Shown piece by piece: positions 1 through 7,775 of a stretch of DNA of 37,999 bases. Numbering within the stretch: the stretch's first letter is position 1; each line of letters opens with the position of its first letter. This stretch comes from Clostridia bacterium (GTDB lineage: Bacteria > Bacillota > Clostridia > Christensenellales > Borkfalkiaceae): assembly GCA_017396365.1 (NCBI GenBank), contig JAFQMD010000015.1, forward strand, positions 1 to 37,999, given 5' to 3'. A model generated the notes under the pieces. It made no database searches and was not told the origin of the DNA. It saw only the letters and a list, made by a program, of their open reading frames with translations. A program made the position numbers and the translations under genes.

Positions 1-20
1 ATAGAGTAAGCGAAAAAACG

Positions 21-53
21 CTAAAAAAGAATCTGGCGTTAATTAACGCCAGA
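21..53 (-). terminator. Intrinsic terminator of the TetR-lipoprotein operon
   Basis: A perfect inverted repeat (TCTGGCGTT / AACGCCAGA, 4-nt loop, 32-53) is followed on the minus strand by TCTTTTTTAG. It lies about 85 bp past the stop of the lipoprotein gene, so it most likely ends that transcript. Confidence 0.8.
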
Positions 54-139
54 CCTAAGAAAGTTTTAAATTTTAAAAAACCTATAGATTTATTTAATGA
101 AAATCTTGCCAAGTGTTGCACTTAGTTTGACAATTCATC

Positions 140-2329
140 TTACTTTACTGTGCAATATACGTACGCTTCAGCAATTCCGTCTTTAGTTGGAACTAAAACT
201 TTAAGTCTATATCTTCCAGATTTAAGTTTTTCATTGTAATTTTCTATAGCAACACCACTATCCGTCGTAATCATTTCATCATCTTTAGGATATCCAAAAA
301 CAATAATTTTACGAATCATAATTTTTTCAAGTTCATTTGCGCTAAATTCACCCTCAACGACTCCTACGTCATAGAAAAGTTTTACGCTATAACTCACTAT
401 CAATTTTTCATCTGATTTTTTGGTCTGAATAGCCATAGCAGTTGACTCTAATTCGCCTTCTTCCACCGAGAAAAATGCAATGGGTTGCATTTCGCTAACT
501 CTAATATCGTCGCTCGTTGAAACGTAAGCAACGGTCATATAATCACCCTCGGAAAGAGACTTAGGAACGTCGTACTCGCCGTTTGCCTGCAATGAAATTC
601 CACCTTCGTTAAAGGTAACTTCACCCGCATTTCCACCATTTAGCGAAACCGTATTTACGCTACTAAAATTACCGTCTTTATCAACTTTAGTAAGCCCTAT
701 TTTTAATTTGTAAGCCGTACCGACTTCTAAAAGCGTCGTGTCCGTAATTTTCGCGTTTACGCCGGAGGTCTTAATTTTTCCGTTAGCATACTCCGATTGC
801 CCACCCGAAAACTCTTTAAACTCAGCAAAATCAACGCCGTTAGCAAGTCTTTGACGAGAGTTTACCACTTCCGCGTCCTTTACTTTTGAATACTCGTCAA
901 AACCCTTTTGATATTCGTCAAAGAGAACTTGTTTACCCTTTGCGTAATTTGTGAAATTAGAAAGCGGATATCCGTTCCAAGAATATGCGTTTGGGAATTC
1001 TTCGCTATACAAAGTTGCAAGTTCAACGCCTTTTCCTATACTTTCGCCATCAAAACACGCTTGCATTCCGTATGCGTTTAAAAATCCCAAAAGGTCCTCT
1101 ACCGCGCCGTTAACGCTCTCGCTACCTTCGTTTTTATCAACTATAAATTCAATATTCCCGCTGTGATATCTGTCATATACTTCATAGTCCATTTGCCCGT
1201 CTAGATACGTTACGTTATCCACCTTAGTTTCGGGGGCAATTTCACCTTTTTCAGAAAGGATATAAAACGGAGTCGTATCTCCGTAAAGACGATAACTGTC
1301 GCCGTATTCTTCAAGGAAATCCATCGTTTCGCCATACACCCTTAATCCTTTAAGCCCTTTAGTTATTGCTCCTAAATTGACTTCAAAACTCCAGGATATA
1401 CTACCTTCCCTTATTCTCATATAATCGTTTCCGCTAACGGGATCAAAAACGTCAAACCACGCAACTTCGGGCTTGCTATCGCCAGTCGACTGTAAAAACA
1501 TACAGTATCCAACGCCGTCTTTTATTATGCAAACGTCAAACGAAACGCTCTGACTGTCAGCCCAAGAATTAAAACTCATAAGCGACCAGTATCCACGAGA
1601 ATTGTCGATAATTACGTAATCTCTAAACCCAGAACTATGGTCGTAGTAAGACTCGTATCTCTCGCCTGGAATATATAAATCTTTCATCTTGCCGTAAGTG
1701 ACTTGCCCGTCTTGTTCAAAAGTAGCAAAACTTATTGATTCATAAACGCTCCTTGCGTTTTCGGTAGTGTGCCTTTTTGCAACGCTATAGTTTAAGCCTT
1801 CTTCATCTCGCGAGTATAAATATTCGGTTTCACCTTTTACTGATAACATATACTGAGTTTCGCCAAAACCCTTAATCCATTTATCAACAACGCCGATTTT
1901 GTTTTTTATTTTACCTATGGTCTTTGCCGTATCAAACGCAAAATCTTCAACGCTCTCTACGTGTGGATTATAATAACTTTTAACACTTGAGTGGATAGGG
2001 AAATCAGTAAATTCACAATAGTTTCCATAGTCTTTGAAAGTCAATTCTTGCGCATTGTAACCATTTTGACGACTTTCATTACCGTTAAATTCAATCACAG
2101 AGTTTGAGATTTGACTATTTGAAATTGTTTTTTGAGCTTTTTCCGCGCTTTTTGACATCATACCCCAAATGGTTTCGTTGGTATCTACAGCGCTTGCGCC
2201 CAAATTTTGCCTTGCAATCAAAATTTTAGCAGCCTCAGTTCCACCTCTAAGTCTTTTACAACTCGTTGCGCCGATAGCCAAAGTTCCCATAAGGGTTATA
2301 CAAAGTAATATCGTAATAAATCTTTTCAT
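140..2329 (-). CDS. Large predicted lipoprotein of unknown function
   Basis: The 729-residue product begins with a basic start (MKR), a hydrophobic segment to about residue 20 and a Cys at position 24 in an ATSC context. This is an imperfect lipobox, so a lipid-anchored extracytoplasmic protein is likely. The rest is hydrophilic, rich in Gly, Tyr, Ser and acidic residues, with no further membrane segment and no catalytic motif I recognise. The C-terminal third looks like beta-sandwich sequence. The start has a good site (AAAGGAG, 8 nt upstream). The gene begins 12 nt after the stop of the TetR gene, so the two form an operon and the regulator probably controls this surface protein. I cannot assign a function; a substrate-binding or surface-adhesion role would be a guess. 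Confidence 0.8.
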   Translation of the reverse strand: MKRFITILLCITLMGTLAIGATSCKRLRGGTEAAKILIARQNLGASAVDTNETIWGMMSKSAEKAQKTISNSQISNSVIEFNGNESRQNGYNAQELTFKDYGNYCEFTDFPIHSSVKSYYNPHVESVEDFAFDTAKTIGKIKNKIGVVDKWIKGFGETQYMLSVKGETEYLYSRDEEGLNYSVAKRHTTENARSVYESISFATFEQDGQVTYGKMKDLYIPGERYESYYDHSSGFRDYVIIDNSRGYWSLMSFNSWADSQSVSFDVCIIKDGVGYCMFLQSTGDSKPEVAWFDVFDPVSGNDYMRIREGSISWSFEVNLGAITKGLKGLRVYGETMDFLEEYGDSYRLYGDTTPFYILSEKGEIAPETKVDNVTYLDGQMDYEVYDRYHSGNIEFIVDKNEGSESVNGAVEDLLGFLNAYGMQACFDGESIGKGVELATLYSEEFPNAYSWNGYPLSNFTNYAKGKQVLFDEYQKGFDEYSKVKDAEVVNSRQRLANGVDFAEFKEFSGGQSEYANGKIKTSGVNAKITDTTLLEVGTAYKLKIGLTKVDKDGNFSSVNTVSLNGGNAGEVTFNEGGISLQANGEYDVPKSLSEGDYMTVAYVSTSDDIRVSEMQPIAFFSVEEGELESTAMAIQTKKSDEKLIVSYSVKLFYDVGVVEGEFSANELEKIMIRKIIVFGYPKDDEMITTDSGVAIENYNEKLKSGRYRLKVLVPTKDGIAEAYVYCTVK

Positions 2330-2341
2330 TGTTTGCTCCTT

Positions 2342-3016
2342 TTAAATTTTGCTTTCAAGATACGAAAGCATATTTTCTATAACGTCTTTTGCAATTTTTT
2401 CCCACTCGAACTGACTTACAAACTCTATCGTCTGCTTTATTTTTTCGTCGGGTATTTTATAAAGTAGAAAAGTCGATTCCAAAAACGAATGAACTTTTCT
2501 CTCCATAGTAAAGTAGATGTCGCAGGGGACGGACATATGGTTTCGCATAATGCCTGCCGAAGAAATTTCTCTCTCGTAAAAATCTTTGGTTTCCCAGTTA
2601 GGCAAAACGTCTTTAAACGTCTCTTGCAACTTTTTTGTAATCGTACGATAAATTATATTAGCGCTGTTTGGCAAAGAATACGCAACGTTATACATCTCAC
2701 GCATGTGCTCGCTCGATTCGGCAATGTGAAGTTGCAAAACGGTTTCGCACGCGTAGAGCAAAATTTTATCGTCCGTCTTGTCTTTCAAAAGAGTTTCTAT
2801 AGCATTAAATTGACCTTCTAACACGAACGCTACGAGTTCACAAACGACGTTTTCTTTGGTTTTGAAAGCATAAATTACCGAACCCCTATTTACCTTTGCC
2901 TCGTCGGCAATTTTAATAACCGTCGATTTTTCATACCCTACGGATAAAAAAAGTTTTGCCGCAGCGTGAAGTATTTTAGATTTTACTTCAGTTATATCAT
3001 ATTCACGAGTAACCAT
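2342..3016 (-). CDS. TetR/AcrR family transcriptional regulator
   Basis: The 224-residue protein has a TetR N-terminal helix-turn-helix at about residues 10-58 (ILHAAAKLFLSVGYEKSTV, then IADEAKVNRGSVIYAFKTKE) and a helical ligand-binding domain after it. The Tyr usual in 'YYHFKSK' is present as 'YAFKTKE'. The ATG at 3016 is chosen over an upstream ATG at 3076 because AAGGAG sits 8 nt before it and the longer form adds 20 residues unlike the family. The gene is first in an operon with the lipoprotein gene and has its own promoter with an inverted repeat near the transcript start, which suggests autorepression. The inducer is unknown. Confidence 0.88.
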   Translation of the reverse strand: MVTREYDITEVKSKILHAAAKLFLSVGYEKSTVIKIADEAKVNRGSVIYAFKTKENVVCELVAFVLEGQFNAIETLLKDKTDDKILLYACETVLQLHIAESSEHMREMYNVAYSLPNSANIIYRTITKKLQETFKDVLPNWETKDFYEREISSAGIMRNHMSVPCDIYFTMERKVHSFLESTFLLYKIPDEKIKQTIEFVSQFEWEKIAKDVIENMLSYLESKI

Positions 3017-3054
3017 TTTCGTTTCTCCTTGAAAACTCTTTTGTTGTTGCAGTC

Positions 3055-3109
3055 TGTGTTGTAACACACACCACACATAGATTATATACTATCTTTTTTT
3101 AAGATGCAA
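3055..3109 (-). promoter_or_regulatory. Promoter and likely TetR operator
   Basis: On the minus strand a -35 box TTGCAT (3104-3109) and a -10 box TATAAT (3081-3086) are separated by 17 bp. Just downstream lies TGTGTT-GT-AACACA (3055-3068), a short inverted repeat covering about +7 to +20. This is a common position for a TetR-family autoregulatory operator. Binding is inferred. Confidence 0.75.
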
Positions 3110-3129
3110 GTGTTTTTGAAAAATTTTTT

Positions 3130-3181
3130 ATTTTTTACAAAAACAAACACGCAACTTCTCGCTTTGTGAAAAGTTGCGTGT
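3130..3181 (-). terminator. Intrinsic terminator downstream of the M24/M81 operon region
   Basis: An 11-bp stem (ACACGCAACTT 3147-3157 / AAGTTGCGTGT 3171-3181) is followed on the minus strand by a T-rich tract (TTTGTTTTTG). It lies about 480 bp past the M24-type gene, so that operon would have a long 3' region containing the structured repeats. Confidence 0.65.
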
Positions 3182-3184
3182 AAA

Positions 3185-3656
3185 GTTTATTAAGTTAGGC
3201 TTTGAGCAAAAGAAGGCTCAAAAAGTGGTAACGGGTGGGATAGAGCAACGTGACGTTGCAGACGTGTTTTTCTATACCCCTACCGAGTAGCATTTAAAGT
3301 CTTAGATGCGAGGTAGGCGAGGCTCGCTTTAAGGCACAAGACACGATAGACCTTGTTGGTCATTGTGGTTTGGGGCTTAAAGTAGAAACAAAGCATACCG
3401 AAGTATATAAGACTTTAAAGTATTTAAAGGCTTAGATACGAGTTAGCCAAGGCTCGTAAAACTTTTACGGATGGGATAGAGCAACGTGACGTTGCATTCG
3501 ACCTTTTTGTCCCTTTATCAAGTGCTTTTTAAAGGTTTAGAAACGAGCAAGACAAGGCTCGTGAGTTCGAAAAGACTTGGTAGACCTTTTTGGTCACCAA
3601 GGTTTTGAGAACGAAACAGAAACGCAGTATTGCGAAGTTTATAAGCCTTTAAAAAA
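3185..3656. repeat. Two diverged copies of a ~236-bp structured, probably RNA-encoding unit
   Basis: This ~470-bp gene-free stretch is two tandem copies (about 3185-3420 and 3421-3656). A 24-nt block beginning GGGATAGAGCAACG is identical in both (3237-3260 and 3473-3496) and contains the hairpin GCAACGT-G-ACGTTGC. Each copy also has a 12-bp outer stem (3293-3304/3408-3419; 3528-3539/3642-3653), an inner CGAG/CTCG hairpin, and a hairpin of 6 bp, a bulged A, 4 bp and a 5-nt loop (3342-3367; 3576-3601). Stems are kept by paired base changes, which points to a selected RNA structure. G-U pairs in two stems fit only if the plus strand is the RNA, but no clear plus-strand promoter is visible. The family is not one I recognise. 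Confidence 0.75.
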
Positions 3657-3663
3657 AATTTTT

Positions 3664-4836
3664 TTATTTTACGTAATTAAACAACTCCTCTTCAAATTCT
3701 GGGCAAAGAGGTTCTGCTCCGTTTTCAGTTATAACGTAACAAGTTTCAACTCTTAATCCGTGCAAAGTAGGATGTCCGAAGAAAGACACGTCAACGTTTA
3801 CTATCATATTTTTTTCTAACGCATCGTCGCTATTTGGTCCAAAGAAAGGCGCTTCAGCCTCCATAAGTCCCATAGTATGAGCAAACGGACATACTAAGTA
3901 TTTTAAATATCCACCCTTGTCATAAAGTTGCCTACCTACAGCGTCGATTTGCCTACCCGTATTGCCTATTTTAAGCATACTCTTGGTAAGTTTCATAACT
4001 TCAATCATATCGATAAGACATTTCTTTTGTTCGGGGGTATATTCTCCGCTAACAGGTACGGTATGACCGAAAGTTCCCGCATATCCGTTAATTCTCGGCG
4101 CAATACCGAGCATTACCATTTCGCCGTTTTCCATTACTTTATTAGTTGCCGTAGGAACTACTGCATTTGAACGAATACCGCTACCAACGATAGTTCTATA
4201 TGCAAAACTGTCAGCGCCGTTTGCTCTACAAACCGCTTCGCCAGCCGCAGCAACTTCATATTCCTTATTGCCTGCCTTAACTTTTTCCGCCATTGCTTTA
4301 TAACCTAAGCAAGCAAGTTGGGTTGCCTTTCTTGCCTGTTCGATTTCCCAATCGCTCTTTACGTAACGGAATTTTAAGTAGTCATCGGTTAAATCAACTA
4401 TTTCACAACCATCAAATCCTGCTACCAAGTCTTGATGTACGGCGTAAGGCATATCGGTAGTGCCGACAAGTCCAACTCTTTTAACCGGGAATTTTTGAGT
4501 AAGTTCAGCAAACAAATCACTAAAACTTATTATAGTTGCCAAAGGATATTCTTCGTCAGGAACCATAAATACGGGGAAACAACGCACGTCTTTTATAGCC
4601 GAATCTTGTTTAGCGAAAGGCTCGCTTTCAGGTCCGCCCAAAAGCATAGTCGTTCCGTCGCGACCTACAAGTACAGCGCCTTTTTCAAATTGACCGCACC
4701 AACCAGTCAAATACCAACCATTTGCAACGTTTAATTCGTCAAAATATATAATTGCTATATCAACGTCTTTGTCGTTAAGAAGTTTTACAACTTTTTCTAC
4801 TCTGTTTTTAGTTTCTTTTTCATTAAAATATGCCAT
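3664..4836 (-). CDS. M24-fold (creatinase/prolidase-like) hydrolase
   Basis: The 390-residue protein has the two-part M24B layout: a creatinase-type N-terminal domain (to about residue 155) and a 'pita-bread' C-terminal domain with the conserved His region (CPFAHTMG) and a final RVET in place of the usual RIED. The first two metal-binding Asp of the aminopeptidase consensus are not in place (GIAPRINGY and GTFGHT instead of D.G and SD.TR), so canonical two-metal Xaa-Pro peptidase activity is doubtful and a creatinase-like hydrolase is more likely. It is last in an operon with the M81 and ASRT-like genes, 21 bp after the M81 stop. SD AGGAG lies before the ATG. The substrate is unknown. Confidence 0.8.
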   Translation of the reverse strand: MAYFNEKETKNRVEKVVKLLNDKDVDIAIIYFDELNVANGWYLTGWCGQFEKGAVLVGRDGTTMLLGGPESEPFAKQDSAIKDVRCFPVFMVPDEEYPLATIISFSDLFAELTQKFPVKRVGLVGTTDMPYAVHQDLVAGFDGCEIVDLTDDYLKFRYVKSDWEIEQARKATQLACLGYKAMAEKVKAGNKEYEVAAAGEAVCRANGADSFAYRTIVGSGIRSNAVVPTATNKVMENGEMVMLGIAPRINGYAGTFGHTVPVSGEYTPEQKKCLIDMIEVMKLTKSMLKIGNTGRQIDAVGRQLYDKGGYLKYLVCPFAHTMGLMEAEAPFFGPNSDDALEKNMIVNVDVSFFGHPTLHGLRVETCYVITENGAEPLCPEFEEELFNYVK

Positions 4837-4857
4837 TTTTTAATCTCCTATTACGTT

Positions 4858-6249
4858 TTATGCTTTCCATTGAAAATCATCTAACGGAAACATTGGTCTT
4901 AATATGTTTTTTAAATTTAATCTTTTAAGTTCTACGCAACTTGCGCCGTCGGATAAGGCAAACAATTCCCTATCAGCGTAAGGTTTAAGTTCGGTAAATA
5001 AATAACCGAGTTTTACTACTACTATTTGGTAAGATAACAGGTCAACGTTTGCCTTATCAAAATTACCCTTTTCAATAAAAGCGCTTCTAAGTTCGGTAAA
5101 CACGGCGTCAACGTTTGCTATTGAAAGAGTTAAACTTCTTCCTATAATCTCTTTAGTCCAACCTAAAATTTCACCATGACTTTTAACAATAGCCCACTCG
5201 CCAAGCAAATCGCAAAAAACCTTTTCGCCATCTTTTTTATTCCAAAACTTTTCAACGATTTCGGCGTTGGTAATCCCTGCAACGCAGGTTTTTTTATTTG
5301 GCTTTGCCTCAATTAGAAGTTTCAAAATATCGAGAGTATCTCCCTCTGCGCCCGCTGTGGTGTTATCTCCGCTATCAGTTATAAATATGCGGTTTTCACT
5401 ACCTTCTAACGCCCGTTTTACACACTCGGCAGGCAGTTCCGCCTCGCATAAAAACTTATAACTGTTTCTCGTTTGCCATAATTTGTCTGCTAAGTCTTTT
5501 GCAATGGACTCGGCTCTTTGCTTTGTCGTAGCGCAGACGAGTGTTGACGCGCTCGTATTAGGAGCGTCAATCCAACAATGCCCTAAAAATAAATTCGCGG
5601 TAAATACGTCGTCTTGACTTTCAAGCGCTATCGTCTCTTCTATCAAACTTTTAAGTGGCTCGTACGCCGTTTGCAAAGTATCGTTTTTAAGCAAAAACGG
5701 AACTCTTTGCATATAAGCGTAAGGCTTTATTTTGTTTTTCAAACAGTAACACAATGCTTTTGCCGAACGTTTTTGACACTCAACTTGGTCAGTATGCGGA
5801 ACTGTTTTAAACCCACTTATAATATCGGCGTAACTCGTAAGTTCGTCGGTAATATTAGCATGAGCGTCGAGCGAAAGGGCAATTAAGCAGTCTTTTGAAA
5901 GAAATTTTCGCATTTGCTTTAGCAAATAGAGTTCTCCGCTACCGATCTCCTCAACTTCCATACTTCCATGGAAAAATATAAACACACCCTTTGCATCGGA
6001 ATTTTCTTTTACCGTTTGTAAAATTTGGTCAGCGTAAAAATCGTACGTCTCTTTTTTAACCGTCGCCGACGGCAACGCTACTGCATAAATAGACGGAATT
6101 ACTTCAAACCCGTTACTTTCAAAAATATCCTTAACCGCTAATTTTTGAAAAATATCTTCGCCTTTAAAGTATTCAAAATCTTCTTTTTTAGGATAAATTT
6201 TCGCTTTGCTATTTGATTCGCATTGAAAAGATGCTACTATAATTTTCAT
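4858..6249 (-). CDS. M81 family (MlrC-like) metallopeptidase
   Basis: The 463-residue protein matches the MlrC/DUF1485 family: N-terminal 'FQCESNS' in place of the usual 'FxHETNT', the FFHGSMEVEE motif, the zinc motif LDAHANIT, a PHTD motif about 25 residues later, and the C-terminal DSGDNTTAGAEGDT signature. MlrC linearises or degrades microcystin peptides in sphingomonads, but relatives are widespread and their substrates are mostly unknown. The gene starts 16 bp after the ASRT-like gene stops. Neighbours suggest a small catabolic operon acting on peptide- or amide-like compounds under the divergent AraC regulator. No signal peptide is seen, so it acts in the cytoplasm. Confidence 0.85.
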   Translation of the reverse strand: MKIIVASFQCESNSKAKIYPKKEDFEYFKGEDIFQKLAVKDIFESNGFEVIPSIYAVALPSATVKKETYDFYADQILQTVKENSDAKGVFIFFHGSMEVEEIGSGELYLLKQMRKFLSKDCLIALSLDAHANITDELTSYADIISGFKTVPHTDQVECQKRSAKALCYCLKNKIKPYAYMQRVPFLLKNDTLQTAYEPLKSLIEETIALESQDDVFTANLFLGHCWIDAPNTSASTLVCATTKQRAESIAKDLADKLWQTRNSYKFLCEAELPAECVKRALEGSENRIFITDSGDNTTAGAEGDTLDILKLLIEAKPNKKTCVAGITNAEIVEKFWNKKDGEKVFCDLLGEWAIVKSHGEILGWTKEIIGRSLTLSIANVDAVFTELRSAFIEKGNFDKANVDLLSYQIVVVKLGYLFTELKPYADRELFALSDGASCVELKRLNLKNILRPMFPLDDFQWKA

Positions 6250-6265
6250 TGCGCGCTACCTATTA

Positions 6266-6631
6266 TTAAAAAGAGTATCCTGCCAAACTGTAATACGCCA
6301 TATTACTTTGTCTTACGTCTAAACGACCAAAACAAGCGCAAACGGGCACGTTTGAAATAATATGCAATGCATACTGTCCAAAAGGAATTTGATATTGTTC
6401 TTTTCCGATAGGATAATCAAGCCTTAAGCACGTCGTCCTTTCAGCAGGTAAATCTATCGTTATATTGTCGTAAGGTGGTTTATCTTCAAAAATAACCTTA
6501 ATACGAATTTTTGCATCTTTTTTTGAAACGTTAGTAATCATCAACGCTTCATGGCCTAAAAAATCAGGATTATCACCGTGCGGTGGCAAATCTCCATCAC
6601 AAAATACCCAATTTTTTCTTCCGTTTTTCAT
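6266..6631 (-). CDS. Sensory rhodopsin transducer-like (ASRT family) protein
   Basis: The 121-residue protein resembles the Anabaena sensory rhodopsin transducer family: WVFCDGDLPP near the N-terminus, a central SHE-like 'GHEALMITN', a PAERTTCLRLD strand and the C-terminal RLDVRQSNMA. ASRT-fold proteins are small beta-rich tetramers; in organisms without rhodopsin they are thought to bind small ligands, possibly carbohydrates. No rhodopsin gene is present in the window. It is first in the operon with the M81 and M24-like genes and divergent from the AraC gene. SD AGGAG lies 8 nt before the ATG. Its role here is unknown; ligand sensing or binding for the two hydrolases is an inference. Confidence 0.75.
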   Translation of the reverse strand: MKNGRKNWVFCDGDLPPHGDNPDFLGHEALMITNVSKKDAKIRIKVIFEDKPPYDNITIDLPAERTTCLRLDYPIGKEQYQIPFGQYALHIISNVPVCACFGRLDVRQSNMAYYSLAGYSF

Positions 6632-6697
6632 AATTATTACTCCTATTTTTTTATTTGCGTTGCAATTACGTTTTTAGCGATTTTAACGCTAAAATAA

Positions 6698-6852
6698 ATT
6701 ATAATACAACATACTTATTATACCATAAGACAAAGGTCAATACAAGGTATAAAATAAAACATAAATGGTATAAAATCAAAGTCTTTTATAGTGAATAATA
6801 TTTTTTTCCAAAATCGTTGTTTTTTATTTTTTTCTGTGATATACTTTTGAAT
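6698..6852. promoter_or_regulatory. Divergent promoter region with putative AraC sites
   Basis: For the plus strand, TTGTTT (6817-6822), a 17-bp spacer and TATACT (6840-6845) end 7 nt before the araC-type ATG. For the minus strand, TATAAT boxes are present at 6698-6703 and 6717-6722. Between them lie direct repeats GGTATAAAAT at 6746-6755 and 6767-6776, 21 bp apart, and an inverted half copy TTATACC at 6718-6724. Two helical turns is the usual spacing for AraC-family half sites. Confidence 0.6.
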
Positions 6853-7719
6853 ATGAAAACCATAAAAAAATATTTTAACCACCAAATTAAAAAGGCGGTT
6901 ATAGTACAAAATTTAATAACGATTGAATCTCTCGACGTTTCAAAAACCTTTTCTTACCCTGAAGAAGTACACGATTTTTACGAATTCGTTTACGTTGACA
7001 GCGGAAGTATATTTTGCAACGTAGAAGCCCAAAGGTACGAACTTAAACAAGGCAATTTCTTACTTATCGCCCCTAAAAATAAGCACAATTACCAGGCAAC
7101 TGAAAATTTTTCGGCTTCGATGTTTATCGTTTGTTTTCGCTGTAACGCTGAAATCATTTCAATACTTGATAAAGTAATTTGTTTAAGTAAAGAGAGCAAG
7201 TCTTTAATGTTAGATATCGTGCGTGAAGCTAAAAACGCCTTTTGTTTTCCTTTTAAAACCAAGTTAAAGGTTTTAGATACCCCGCTTTTTGGCTCGCAAC
7301 AATTAGTAGAAAGCAATATTGAAAAACTGCTTATATATTTAATTCGCAACGAAATGAAAGGCAACGATAACGTCAAATTCGTAATGAATAGCGTTGAACT
7401 TGAAAACAACTTAGTTCAAGACTTAATTTTAACGCTAAAAAGTAATTTGGACGTAAAAATCTCTTTAGACAATATAAGTAAACAAGCGCACTACAGTAAA
7501 ACGTTTTTAAATGCGATTTTCAAGAAAAATACGGGTTTTACTATAATGCAATACTATAATATATTGAAAATAGAAGAGGCGAAAAAACTTTTAAGAGAAA
7601 ACGTTTCCCCTACGGCGATTTCAAATCAACTTAACTTTGATAGCCCAACTTATTTTACCAAAGTATTCAAAAAATATACGGATATGACTCCGTCGGAATA
7701 CAAAAAAACTATCTTATAA
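6853..7719 (+). CDS. AraC family transcriptional regulator
   Basis: The 288-residue protein has an N-terminal cupin-like sensing domain (HDFYEFVYVDSGS, then a beta strand pattern to about residue 100) and a C-terminal double helix-turn-helix from about residue 190 (ISLDNISKQAHYSKTFLNAIFKK, then SNQLNFDSPTYFTKVFKKYTDMTPSEYK). The ATG at 6853 lies directly after a -10 box with no Shine-Dalgarno, so the message may be leaderless; an upstream in-frame ATG at 6817 falls inside the predicted -35 box and is less likely. It is divergent from the ASRT-M81-M24 operon and probably activates it in response to a small substrate. Confidence 0.87.
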   Translation: MKTIKKYFNHQIKKAVIVQNLITIESLDVSKTFSYPEEVHDFYEFVYVDSGSIFCNVEAQRYELKQGNFLLIAPKNKHNYQATENFSASMFIVCFRCNAEIISILDKVICLSKESKSLMLDIVREAKNAFCFPFKTKLKVLDTPLFGSQQLVESNIEKLLIYLIRNEMKGNDNVKFVMNSVELENNLVQDLILTLKSNLDVKISLDNISKQAHYSKTFLNAIFKKNTGFTIMQYYNILKIEEAKKLLRENVSPTAISNQLNFDSPTYFTKVFKKYTDMTPSEYKKTIL

Positions 7720-7733
7720 CAAATCTTTTCATC

Positions 7734-7775
7734 AAAAAAGCGTATATGCCGTCGCATATACGCTTTTTTATTTCG
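7734..7775 (+). terminator. Intrinsic terminator of the AraC gene
   Basis: A 16-bp stem with a 4-nt loop (7734-7749/7754-7769) ends in a T run, 14 bp past the stop codon. Its 3' arm is where the tandem repeat begins. Confidence 0.9.

Noticed and set aside
3104..3144. A plus-strand promoter for the structured RNA.
   Set aside because: A TTGAAA at 3116 has no acceptable -10 at 15-19 bp; the strand of the RNA stays open.
3185..3656. CRISPR, retron or group II intron.
   Set aside because: Only two copies, no spacer pattern, no reverse transcriptase in the window, and no intron domain V seen.
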